This document shows positions 49,177 to 59,559 of a stretch of 64,000 bases of DNA, one piece after another; the stretch's first letter is position 1; each line of letters opens with the position of its first letter. Below the pieces are notes generated by a model. It did not search any database and was not told the DNA's origin. It saw only the letters and a list, made by a program, of their open reading frames with translations. The stretch comes from Dolomedes plantarius (taxonomy: Eukaryota > Arthropoda > Arachnida > Araneae > Dolomedidae). The translations under genes and the position numbers were made by a program. The stretch covers positions 134,681,697 to 134,745,696 of the forward strand of contig OU015496.1 of NCBI GenBank assembly GCA_907164885.2. The letters are read 5' to 3'.

Positions 49177-50689
49177 TCACTTTCAAAAGTTAAGCACGGA
49201 GAGGGTTCCGTAAGCCAATCTGAATTAAAGAAGCTGAAATTTTCTGCAAAGGTGGAAGGAAGTATGTAAATAGGTTAGGTAACAGCTAATCACGGTTTCG
49301 CGCCGAGAAATCTGCAAAATAGGCAGTCCTATAAGAAGCCGGCATTGTGAAGGGTTACAGGATTTGCATGTAAGTGCTGATGAAAGGTGATTAGAACATT
49401 CGTACGATTTGTTTTTAACCTAGACGTGTTTCTATGGCTTCCAGAAGACGAATGGAAGATTCTGAGCGCTGGCGGATTGTCGAACGCATTGAAGCAGGAC
49501 AGTCTATGTTGCTCTTTTCTTCGGTGTTCATCTTTCCGTCCCTTCCCGATTATGGAAACAGTTCCAAACCAGCCAAACAGTTGTCCGAAGACCTGTAGCC
49601 GGTCGTCCAAGGGTTACGAACCCCTTGGAAGATCGATATATTGCTGTTGTAGCCAAACAGAATCGAAGATCGTCCTCCACACGTGTGACATCTATGGTTG
49701 CATTGGCCATTGGTAAGACGATATCTGCCACTACTGTTCCTCGAAGGCTACGCATGAATGGCCTGTACGTCCGGGTACCAAGAGTTTGTGTTCCTTTATC
49801 CGTCCAATCCAGAGGGGCATGATTAAAGTGGTGCCGCCAGCATGTGAATTGGACTGCGTCTGATTGGGGCAACGTTATGTTCACAGATGAGTCCAGATTT
49901 GCCCTACAACACGATGATAAGAGTTTAAGGGTCGGAAGGGAACAAGGCACACGCAATTGGCCCAAGAACATCACCGAACATCACGCATTCCACGGTGGAA
50001 GCATCATGGTCTGGGAAGGTATTTCATTGGGATATCGCACCGATCTGCACATCTACAGGCGAGGTTCTGTGACGGCTTTACGATATCGAAATGAAGTTCT
50101 AGACCCACTGTGAAACTGTACGCTGCAGCAGTTGGTCCTACTTTCGTTTTAATGGACTATAATGCCCGTCCCCATAGAGCTGCCATCGTTGACGACTTTC
50201 TGGAGAGTGAGGCGATTACGCGTATGGAGTGGCCGGCTTACTCGCCGGACCTTAATCCAATTGAATATCTTTGGGATTCCCTCGGCCGGCAGTATGTAGA
50301 CGTTTCCCACCTCCAGCCACTCTCAGAGATTAAGAAACTACCCTACAGGAGGAATGCGATTACTGGACTCTGCGGTGGTGGATCACCCCGCAACAACCAT
50401 GATCACACGTTGTACACTTTGTATGAAGGTGAGGGGTGCTCACATACCCTATTAATGTCGGTTATTCTTGTTTGTTTTGTATTTAAAAATAATTTTGCTA
50501 ATGATGCAAATATGACGTCATCTTATAATTTATAAAAATTCAATATTTTTTTTAAATCTCTGTATGTAATTCTTTGTTTTACTTCATGAATAAACTTAGA
50601 GCTACTTACTTGCAGCATTTCATGTCAATCAAAGCAGTACTTGTCCATTTTTTCACATTTTACCACTCCGTACTTAACTTTTGGAAGTA

Positions 50690-50694
<5 letters not shown>
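49171..50694 (+). mobile_element. Tc1-like transposon with both ends
   Basis: Ends cactttcaaaagttaagcac region (left, within 49171-49200) and, read inward, acttccaaaagttaagtac (right). TA arrays on both sides. It inserted between the two reverse-transcriptase fragments. 1.5 kb. Confidence 0.85.
49434..50535 (+). pseudogene. Tc1-like DD34E transposase, broken
   Basis: MASRRRMEDSERWRIVERIE with EAGQSM, then shifted QTVVRRPVAGRPRVTNPLE, then LEDRYIAVVAKQNRRSSST and ATTVPRRLRMNGLYVR, VCVPLSVQSRGA-stop, HVNWTASDWGNVMFTDESRF (first Asp) and HHAFHGGSIMVWEGISLG. After a stop the frame shifts to LMDYNARPHRAAIVDDFLE, where the second catalytic Asp (normally MDDN) is Tyr, and SPDLNPIEYLWDSLGRQY (Glu, 34 residues on). 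The C-terminus runs past its usual end. At least three frame breaks. Confidence 0.85.

Positions 50695-50784
<90 letters not shown>
50695..50784. repeat. (TA)n array
   Basis: Between the Tc1 right end and the second reverse-transcriptase fragment. It runs directly into codons for the YIDD region (atatatatattcatgatata). Confidence 0.95.
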
Positions 50785-51604
50785 TCATGATATAATTGTA
50801 ATTAATAAAAGTAATAATAATATAGCCATAAATTTTTACCCTTATAATCTGGAACTAATACAAAGTAGCCAAAATAATATTAATGTAAACATTTTAGATA
50901 TTAACATCAAATTAAATTCTCATAGCAAATTTACTTTTGACTTATACGATAAAAGATCAGATTATGATTTTGATATTGTTAAATTTCAAAATTACCTAAC
51001 TTGTTTACATAAATCTGTATTCAATAACATTATTGTAAATCAGCTAGTACGTATAAATAGGCTCTGTTCTAAAGACAATAGGAATAAGCATATTTTAGAC
51101 TTGTTAATTGTGCTAAAAATAATGTGTGTAAAAATAATTAATTTTTACCCTGAAAATCTTAAATTTGTGGAGACTGATAAAGATAGCGATGGTAGTTTGG
51201 TTTTTTTGGACTTGAGTTTAAATGTTATTCTAAATCTAATATCGTACAGTCTATATGATAAACGAGAATTTTACAACTTTAAAACTGTCAGGATTATGAA
51301 TTAGTATAATGCTCTACATTTAAATATTAAACGTAATATACTTACTAACCAGTTAATACGTTGCCAACGTTTACATTCAAACAGAAAAACTAGGGACATC
51401 AGTATAAATAAATTAATAGCTCTAGCCATTGACCAAGGTTTTCCTGTTAATTTCAAAGAGTCAAATGTAACCCAGTTTTTTAATTTAGATAATAAAGATT
51501 GCGAGAATCGTTTTAACATAAGTTGGCAACAGAAAAAGTTTCCCTTATACAGCAATAATAATCCCTACTATGACTATAAAAGTGAGTGTGCAATGAGATT
51601 CGTG
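50785..51604 (+). pseudogene. reverse transcriptase fragment with tandemly duplicated C-terminal module
   Basis: Starts at motif C as IHDIIVINK, so the first catalytic Asp is His. Module 1 (about 50827-51110) reads INFYPYNLELIQ, ILDINIKL, FTFDLYDKRSDYDFDIVKF and NQLVRINRLCS. Module 2 (about 51131-51480) repeats the pattern in diverged form: INFYPENLKFVE, FLDLSLNV, SYSLYDKREFYNFKTVRI, a stop at 51301, then NQLIRCQRLHS and ALAIDQGFPVNF. The tail SWQQKKFPLYSNNNPYYDYK ends at a TAG near 51614. Copy 1 at 47836 has only one such module, so this is a duplication or a fusion of two family members. Confidence 0.7.
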
Positions 51605-51614
51605 ATTCTTGCTT

Positions 51615-52059
51615 AGTGTGGAGTTAAGTATTTTAGTATCTTAATATTTTTTTTGTATTGTATTTGTTAATGTGTAATTATTTAGTTGATTAGTATTATT
51701 ATACTTCTGTATCTTAGTATTATGATTTTTTATATATTAAAAGTTTAAAACACTATTTCATCTTATAATTATATTTTAGATTACGGTATATTTCAAATTA
51801 TATGGCTTAACTTATCAGTTTCATCTAAATTTTTTTTCTTCATAATTGTTTCTAACTGCCTTGGTGTTACAGCCGACCTCCGGGGCCTTTCACTAAACAT
51901 GTTTAACCGGGGTTGGGGGTCACAACCCCCCCTCCAGTCATCAACTATACCACCTCCATTTCCTTTCTGCTTAATTTTAAATGTCTATCTTGTTTTAGGT
52001 TATTGGAGTATTAAATGGTCTCATCTGTTCCTTTTAGTCATCTAAATTATAAATATCGA
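51615..52059. other. AT-rich flank with a CG-richer patch
   Basis: 51866-51950 (cagccgacctccggggcc, ggggttgggggtcacaaccc) looks like retroelement untranslated sequence, but I cannot assign it. No gene. Confidence 0.4.
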
Positions 52060-52089
52060 TTATATATATATATATATATATATATACCA

Positions 52090-52650
52090 CGCATTTGATT
52101 TTCAATATGCTACGTGACGATAGTTTATTTAATCTTAATTTCATTATGTCTCAAATAATATATGTATATCGGACACACGAAGTCAATCTGATGCACCAGC
52201 ACACATTATCCTCCAAACAAGCATGTCTCAAACCATGCTGGACTTCGTCTGATATTCCACTCAATAATTATCAGTGACCCCACACGGAATCGAATAGGTC
52301 ATTTAACTGAATTCTCAAATCATATCGAACATTTAGTAACAATACCGATCCAAACAAAGCTCTATTTCCTGTTCGGACAATGGGAGAATGTTCACGTGAC
52401 TTTGTGTGATCACATTGTGTGGGGTTTATCGCTGCAAGGGCTAATTGCCTTTACAAACGTTGTATGCTGTTTGATTAAAGTTAAACTCCTGTAGTGAAGT
52501 TAAATATACTACGGCTACGTAGCTCGTAGTTTCGAAGCCCTGAACTGCTTACTTCCATAAGTATACTAAAATATTTGATAATTTACAGTATGTTGTGTTC
52601 TCCATTAGATTGGTTTAATATCGAGACTGATATATTATAAATTTTGGAAA
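52090..52650 (-). repeat. repeat family R2, copy 5
   Basis: Reverse complement of the family: gtcaatctgatgcaccagca, gatattccactcaataatta, ggtcatttaactgaattc and ttgtgtggggtttatcgctg correspond to the plus-strand landmarks of copy 1. Flanked by TA arrays at 52060-52086 and 52661-52696. Confidence 0.8.
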
Positions 52651-52658
52651 GCTACGCA

Positions 52659-52696
<38 letters not shown>

Positions 52697-52700
<4 letters not shown>

Positions 52701-53460
52701 GGAACCTCGCATAACAAGCATAATTCTTTCTAGAGTCTTACTCGTAATGCGAAACACTCGTTAAGCGAAATAATTTTTCCAATAATAATTAATGTAAAAT
52801 AAGATAATGCGTTCGATGCCAAAAAATACTCAAAATTTTGTAGACGTTACGTTTATTATAGAAAATTACTTATATATGAATTCTTAAGGAGCAAAATCAT
52901 CCATATACAGTTTATTATTTACGAATTTATGACACATATCTAATTTTTTTACTTGAAAGCTATCTAGTGACATTTGTTTTTCTCGGAGCTTCAAAAGTTG
53001 CTGAAAATGTGTCACCCCATTGTCAAGCAAACAATGCGGTAAATAAATAAATTTATAGCGCGCATAGCCACCGTCTTATCAGGGTGATAATTTGTAACTT
53101 ACGATGCAACAGTTTCCCATGCTTTCATTATTTCTTTTATTGCGCCAAAAGATTGTTTCTTTGCGGTTTCTTCGTCCTTCTCCACTGACAATCTCTCCTC
53201 TACAACTGCTTGCTGTGAAAGACACTTCAATTCTATTAGCTGTTTGGTCAGCTCTAGGTTGTGCTCTTCCACCAAGCTGCTCAATATCATTGTGCTCCTC
53301 CAGTCCCGTGCTATTTGATTCTCGTACCATCCATGACTACCCTTAAATACTTATTTTTCGGCCATTGATGATCCTGGTAACGTGAAGATCCGAGTGACGG
53401 GAAGAGGGGACTTCCTTCCATATCACTCGTTGTGCAAGATGCTCGTTAAGCGAGGTTCCA

Positions 53461-53463
<3 letters not shown>
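52697..53463 (-). mobile_element. Tigger/pogo-type deletion element
   Basis: Ends cagaggaacctcgcataaca (left) and, read inward, cagtggaacctcgcttaacg (right). This CAGTGGAACCTCG terminus is typical of Tigger-like pogo elements. TA arrays on both sides. 767 bases, keeping only a transposase tail. Confidence 0.85.
53099..53290 (-). pseudogene. Tigger-type transposase C-terminal fragment
   Basis: MILSSLVEEHNLELTKQLIE, then LKCLSQQAVVEERLSVEKDE and AKKQSFGAIKEIMKAWETVA. LVEEH--ELT--EL-EL--QQ and GAI-EMLKAWETVA are conserved in the C-terminal region of Tigger/pogo transposases and their domesticated relatives. DNA-binding and catalytic domains have been deleted. Confidence 0.8.

Positions 53464-53495
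<32 letters not shown>
53464..53495. repeat. (TA)n spacer between two transposons
   Basis: TA run ending in cacaca. The pogo-type right end is on its left and the mariner left end on its right. Confidence 0.9.
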
Positions 53496-53499
<4 letters not shown>

Positions 53500-54800
53500 G
53501 TGCGTCAAATAAGTTTTAAGACTCGTCCCAGAGTGCAGGTTGTAAAGACGCTGTGAGTGTAAATCCGCATGCGTCATAACGTCCATCGTCTGCTGGCACA
53601 CTGCTAACAAGTTGTGCGCATTTCGTTAAGTAATTGAAATAAGGCGAGCGTTTATTGCAGAAGTGAATTTTTTTCATGTTGATTTTTTAAGATGGAGCAA
53701 AGAGCTGTAATTTAATTTAACTTACAACTTTGTAAAAGTGCTTCGGAAATATACCAACTCATGAAACAAGTTTACGGTGACTGTTGTTTAAGTATATCAA
53801 ATGTTTTTGTGTGGCACAAACGTTTTTTGGACGGAAGAGATACGGTAGAAGATGATCAGTGTAGTGGAAGACCAATTTCATCTAGGACTCCTGAACCTAT
53901 TGAAAAAGTACGAAATTCCGTAACAAACGATCGCTGTGCATCACTGAGAATTCTGGAAGACTCTTTAAACATCAGCAAAGATACAATTCGAAGCATCCTG
54001 CATGAAGATTTGGGCAAAACAAAAGTGTGTGCTAAATTTGTTCCACACACTTTAACCCCTGAACAAAAAGCAATGAGAAGTGTACATTGCAGAGAGATTA
54101 TTTCAGCCTCTGAAAACTTTCCAAACTTCTTGAAGTCCATTGTTACAGGAAATGAAACCTTGTGTTTCCAATATGATCCTGAAAGAAAGCGAAAATGTGC
54201 GGAATGGAAGTCACCAAATTCACCGCAATCCAAAAAAACAAGAAAAGTTCCATCCAAAATCAAAACAATGCTCATTACATTCTTCAAAAGTAAAGGTATT
54301 ATCCACAAATAATTTGTTCCAACTGGACAAACAATTACAGGTCTTAGCTGTTTTAAAGCGTTTGATGGCCAGAATTCGTCGCATTCGTCAAGACTATAGG
54401 ACTGAAAGCAGTTAGTGTTTGTTACACGACAATGGACCCAGTCACACTTCCCTTTTTTTTTTCGTCGATTTTTGTCAAAAAATAATGTCTGTGTGTTGAA
54501 CCATCCACCGTATTCACCTGATTTAGCAACCTGTGACTACTCCTTATTCCCAAAGCTCAAAATAAGTTAAAAAGGTGTTATTTTGAGGATATTTTGACCA
54601 TACAGGAAGCTTCGACGCGTGCTTTGCAGGCCATTCCACAAAGTGATTTACAACAGGCTTTCGATTCATCAATAAATCGCTGTAAAAAGTGCATTGAAGC
54701 CGGAGGGTCCTATTTTGAATAAAAAACCAAAACAGGTGTTAATTTCTTGTTTCCATTTCTTTTTACAGACCCAGTCTTAAATCCTATTTGACGCACTGTG
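53496..54800 (+). mobile_element. mariner element with both ends
   Basis: cacagtgcgtcaaataagtt (left) and, read inward, cacagtgcgtcaaataggat (right), both leading to ttaagact. It directly abuts the truncated right flank of the second DD41D copy at 54804. Confidence 0.88.
53692..54722 (+). pseudogene. mariner transposase, decayed
   Basis: MEQRAVI then a stop, FNLQLCKSASEIYQ, VYGDCCLSISNVFVWHKRF (helix-turn-helix), CSGRPISSRTPEPIEKVR and SLRILEDSLNISKDTIRSIL, then LTPEQKAMRSVHCREIISA. TGNETLCFQYDPERKRKCAEW carries Asn where the first catalytic Asp belongs. After a break come HDNGPSHTS (second Asp) and NHPPYSPDLATCDYSLFPKL (third). It ends KKCIEAGGSYFE-stop. Inactive through the Asp-to-Asn change and frameshifts near 54310 and 54450. 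Confidence 0.85.
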
Positions 54801-55926
54801 AATATGTATATTGTATTCACAAAACTAAATTGCATAAAAATCTTGTGTTTTAAATGTTCTATTTGACATCCCTTATTCTGAACTATCTTTCGACACCGTA
54901 ATTTCCAGGATAATGCCTTTTGAAGTGTCAGAAGAGGCATTCTATCCCACTCCTGAACAGCTTTCCAGAGTCCTGTAAGGGTTTTGGGACGACTTTTGGA
55001 AAATGCAGATTTTAAAAGTCCGAAAGCACAAAAATCCATAGATGATACATCGGGAGATTTAGTAGGGATATCAGTGAAGGGTATGGCCTTGAAATCAGTT
55101 TTTTGTTCCATTTCTTTTAGGAAATTTACAGTGGATTTTGATGTGTGACTGCTAGCTTTGTCCCGATGGAGTCTCACAGATTGATGGCACTGTGGGTAAA
55201 GCGATTGCATTTCATTCAGAAAAGTTGGCGATAAAATATGTTTCTGATAGTGTTTGGAGTTAATTTTGACATTTTTTTCCACTCACTTTATTTTTAACTT
55301 GCCATTATAAGAAAAACCAGCAACAATCATGAATCCCTTAGAAAAACTTTCTTTCGATTCTTTGAACCATGTACTTAAATTTTTTTCTCCCCTTTTATGA
55401 TAATAAATGGCTCTTTTTTTGTTGCAGTCATTTAAACAAACCCATGATTCATCTATTGTGCCAATTGTTTTCCATTTTTCTTTGGATAGGTGTTTCTCAT
55501 ATAGAATTCTGCAGCGTGTCCTGCGTTCAGCGATATGATTTGGAAGAAGACTATGCACATTGCGTTTTTCGCTTTCTTAAGATTTAAATCAACGTTCATC
55601 ATTTTGTTTACAGTGGACACCGAGCATTTTAATGATTTTGCATTTTTCCTTTGAATAGGGGGATTTTCTTTTAACATTAAACAACGTACCTTTGCAATAG
55701 TCGAAGATGTCCGTTTTTTCCTTGGATACTTGTTTGGAATTTTTGTCCCACTTGAGGCTCCAATTTGACGTTTTTTTCCTTTCTTGTTGACGATATTACC
55801 TATCGACGCTTTAGATATCACAAAACCATGACTCTCACTTCGATTTGGGATAACGGACTATGCATATTTCTCTTCGGAAAGAGCATAAATGTAGCCTTCG
55901 AACCACTGCTTTGTTAAAAACGCCAT
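54710..55926 (-). pseudogene. DD41D-type transposase, copy 2, with foreign C-terminal extension
   Basis: Starts MAFLTKQWFEGYIYALSEEK at 55926. Later blocks are MISKASIGNIVNKKGKKRQI, TIDESWVCLNDCNKKRAIYY (first Asp), LHRDKASSHTSKSTVNFL (second Asp) and TDIPTKSPDVSSMDFCAFG (third Asp), so all three catalytic residues remain. Breaks lie near 55850 and 55455, and 55283. The stop used by copy 1 (atg taa) is atg caa here, so translation would continue IFMQFSFVNTIYIFTVRQ into the terminal repeat of the neighbouring mariner and stop after VLVFYSK. Confidence 0.85.
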
Positions 55927-56065
55927 TTTGAATAAAAACAAAACTTTGAAGCCGTAGACGATAATTTTGACTTTTAAAATCATAGTACAATTGCAATTAT
56001 TTCTTTTGCAGCAAACGCTTTTTTATTACCGCTTACAAAAATCGTCTAAAAAATGTGCGAACAGC

Positions 56066-56070
<5 letters not shown>
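54804..56070 (-). mobile_element. mariner-superfamily DD41D element, copy 2, one end lost
   Basis: The right end (agcctctg at 56063-56070) with the complement of tttagacgat is intact and meets a TA array. The left 30 bases, present in copy 1 (42805-42836), are missing where the mariner element begins. Orientation is opposite to copy 1. Confidence 0.88.
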
Positions 56071-56106
<36 letters not shown>

Positions 56107-56111
<5 letters not shown>

Positions 56112-57932
56112 TAGGGGGGGGTATATTCTAATAAGTAAAAGGTATAAAAATCCCCATTCAGTTTAATAGCATAGGTGTATTTGAACGTTGTATTACGCAA
56201 TTTACTAAAATTACATTATTCTGATTTGCGATTGAAACAAGTTTGCTGTACCTTCAATGCAAATGATGTCATTCATCAAGAATCTAGCATAATACTGTCT
56301 TTTATTAAGGGGACTCGGTATCCTTTGAAGGAATATTTTTACAGATGCATATTGACCTATAGTATACACATATTATTATACTTAATACTTAAAAAAACTG
56401 ATTTTAACAAGTAAAAAATCATTTTGTGGGTAAAAATTGAGAAATAATTTTTTTTTTAATTAAAGAATTTTAAAAACTGTTTTTCTCCTTTAGTTCTCAA
56501 AATTCTAACATGGTATTTTTTGGATATTTATGACATTATACTTTATAATTTTATAGATCGATTTTATAATTAATGAATTAGTTTATAAGAAAAAAAATAA
56601 AATGTACTAATATAGGCAAAAAACCATAGTTTTCCATTTATAGTTTTATTAACAAAATATAATTGAGTTAACAAAATATAATTGAGTTATTTGACATATA
56701 TTTGTAGATGTAATCATATTTTAAACACAGTAATACGTCAAAAACAGAAAACTGACAAAAATGAATTTAAATATTTTAAACACTGAAAAATAACTGTAAA
56801 AAGCTATTCCAGTTTTCTTAATATTAATGTCATTATGTTACTATTTATATATCTTTAGCCATTTTCTTTGAATAGGGGAACGTTTAGTCATAATTAGAGG
56901 CTTTTATTAAAAACTTATCCAAACAGAAATGATGAGCGACCTGGTGAAAAATGTGTATAATAATTTAAATATCTTTCTAAGAGTGATTTTACATATTTAT
57001 AAATATGATTACAATGTATTTATAATAAAGAATTAGGGCATTAATAGTTTCGTTCAGAATTCATTCCTAGTGCCTTTTGAAATTCTCTTATTATATGCAT
57101 TGTATCCGTATTAAATTCACAAACTGTTGTTGTTACACAGAGTTTTACACTTTGTTTTTTAATAAATATGTCTTTAGGGCCCGAATCTTCTTTGCCGAAA
57201 TCATACTGTGCAAACTCTCATTAGCATTTTGAGTTCCACAACACACATCTTTCCAGAAGTTCACTAGATGCAAGCCGTTGATATACTGGTGGAATTTTTG
57301 GAAGAAATACTTCATTTATTGAGGTCCCTACTCTTAATTTGTGTCTACCGTGGTTATCACCTAGGTTTTTTGTAATTCAGGGAGAAAATTTTAGAGTAAA
57401 AGGAATGTAAACACTGAAGTGGGCGTGGCATTTAAAGGGCTTTCGAGATAATGCAAAGTATTTTTGATACACTTACACTCTTCAGATCATCTCAAAACTT
57501 TGTAGAAATTATGTTTTTTTTTAAAATATACTTTGACACCTATACTAGAGGTGTCAAAGTATATTTTTAACAAAAAATTGAAAAATCGATATTTTCATCA
57601 ATATAAGGGTACCAAGTCCTCTTAACGCGAATCCCATAATTTCGTAGTGAATCTCAGTTTAGCTGAAGAGCAGATTTGATTTTTTGGGGATCATTTTAAG
57701 CATTTATCTATTGATTAGCTTTAAATTTTTGGTAACAACTTTCGTGAACTTTTTTATGAATGTGTTCAATTTCATTGTATTTGTGCAAAATTTATTATCT
57801 TTGTGTGGAAGACTAGTATGGTGTTAAAACGACCAAAATATATTTTTTGAATCATCTTCGACGTTCTCAGTAAATAGTCTGTTGTAAATAGATATAACTC
57901 GTGAGAAGATTAGTGATGAATAAAACAGCTTA
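56107..57932. other. AT-rich spacer, no gene
   Basis: Starts after a TA array (56072-56106) with a run of G at 56114. Contains a direct repeat ttaacaaaatataattgag near 56650 and the hairpin below. No supported coding region. Confidence 0.5.
57523..57567. repeat. hairpin with 19-base perfect arms
   Basis: aaaatatactttgacacct and its complement flank atactag. Confidence 0.85.
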
Positions 57933-58574
57933 GGCCGTCTCACGCACACGGAGCAACTCAAAAGAAACAAATAACTGATTCCAATCACAAACCAGTCCGT
58001 GATGATCTCGTAACCTGTGTAATTGAATGGAGCCACACACACGGCGCAACTAGTTATAAACCCGTCAGCAACGCGTTTGTAATGATTCGCAGGCAACTCA
58101 ACGTGTCGAGTCACTAGCAACTTCAGTAGCCAGTTTTTCTTGCGTTGTGCGTGTTATTTCAATTTTACATGTACAATTTGTGCGTGCTACAGCCGCTCTT
58201 TTGGAAAGCTGCCAAATGACGTACACGAGAGTCACGTGACTTTTGCGTAGCGATGAAAGGAAATTCTAACGTTTTTTTGTTGTATGGAATATGTGCGCCC
58301 ATATGCACAAATTTAGAGTCCATTTTTAAACGATTGATCAAAGACAATCTATTTTGACAATTTTTTTAAATAAATTAATTTCTGATAATAATTTAACTCA
58401 AAAAATTCCCGGAATAATGTTCTTCCTTCCATCACAGGTCGCAAACTATTGATTTGAATCACTTTTGAGTAGGCCCGTGTGCGAAGCCGCATCACTAACG
58501 GGTTTGCAACCGATAAGCAATTTCAATCGCTAACCAGTTCAGTTTCCTTTGAGTCGCTCCGTGTGCAGATGGCC
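57933..58574. mobile_element. PIF/Harbinger-type MITE with TTA target duplication
   Basis: TTA at 57930-57932 and at 58575-58577 flank inverted termini: ggccgtctcacgcacacgga on the left and, read inward from the right, ggccatctgcacacggagcg, both continuing with gcaactcaaa or gactcaaagg. A 3-base TTA/TAA duplication and GGC-type ends are characteristic of PIF/Harbinger elements. The 642-base interior has only short frames and no transposase. Confidence 0.72.
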
Positions 58575-58577
58575 TTA

Positions 58578-59219
58578 GGGGTTTAAAAAGATTCTGACTA
58601 ATTTATAAGTGTTTGATCACTAGTAGGGGAACCTGTTATATCTTTGACCTATTTTAGTTTTTTTAATTTTTTTATTAATCCATGTAATACATAAAATTTA
58701 AATCATTACCAGCGTTTAATTCTTTCGAATAAAAGGGTTGGCCAGTAATTTTATATATTTTTATGTGAATTATTTTCATGTTTTTTGGGCAATTTAAAAT
58801 GAAATTGTCGTCACACATTGTACGTTGGTCCTACTGATTTTTTATTTTTATTGCTTACTCAAAAAGTAAAATTTTCACCGTAACCCAACCCAGAATTTAT
58901 AATCGAAGAAAACGAGGAAAGCTAATAAATTAAATTTAATTGTAAACGCTATAAACAAATCCCAGTTAAACATTAAAACAAAACATGAATATTATTCTAG
59001 ACTGTAAGCTGTTAAATCAACCGTCAACAATTTATTCTGCTGTTACTTTAGGGATTGATTGTCTAAGTCAATAGAGTTGATTCTTGCCTTAGGTAATGAA
59101 TAAAATAAAAATAATAATAAAAAGCGAAGTAACTAGCAGGAGGTTATACCTGAGACTTGGTACAAAGGTTAAAAGAAAAAATATCAGGTAGTCTCTTCTA
59201 ACGAAACTACCGCGGGTTA
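58578..59219. other. AT-rich spacer, no gene
   Basis: Nothing recognised. Confidence 0.5.
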
Positions 59220-59223
59220 TTAA

Positions 59224-59411
59224 CGTAGGATTACTTATCGTTGCTTACTCCTTTTTTTTTGGACGATTTTGGTACTTTTCTGTTTAATTGTTTACTGCTT
59301 GCCCAAGCGATACAGACTGGGTTTGGCGCATTGCCAAAATTATATCTCGTGAAGACGGGTGTCTGAAATTTTGATTTACTGCGGACCGTTATGGAGGAAC
59401 GTAATCCTACG
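59224..59411. mobile_element. 188-base TTAA-flanked micro-MITE
   Basis: TTAA at 59220-59223 and 59412-59415 enclose perfect 11-base inverted ends, cgtaggattac and gtaatcctacg. TTAA duplication points to the piggyBac superfamily, although the ends do not start CCC. Interior non-coding, with a run of T. Confidence 0.55.
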
Positions 59412-59559
59412 TTAAAAAGAATTTCCGTTCCGAGGTACAGCAGGTTTTCCTTCCAAACAATTGCTCTTTTCGCCAATCTGGATGTTACGCTAAAGTCAGG
59501 ATTTTGTGACTGATATGTTGCGACTGATATGTATAAAGTGTTAGCAATTTAAGAATGAC

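Noticed and set aside
53079..53330. 83-codon minus-strand frame overlapping the Tigger fragment
   Set aside because: A neighbouring frame (53099-53290) matches the conserved transposase tail, so this one is a shadow.
57824..58120. 98-codon minus-strand frame with a hydrophobic stretch as a membrane protein
   Set aside because: It overlaps the end of the Harbinger-type MITE and is created by its inverted terminus and flank.
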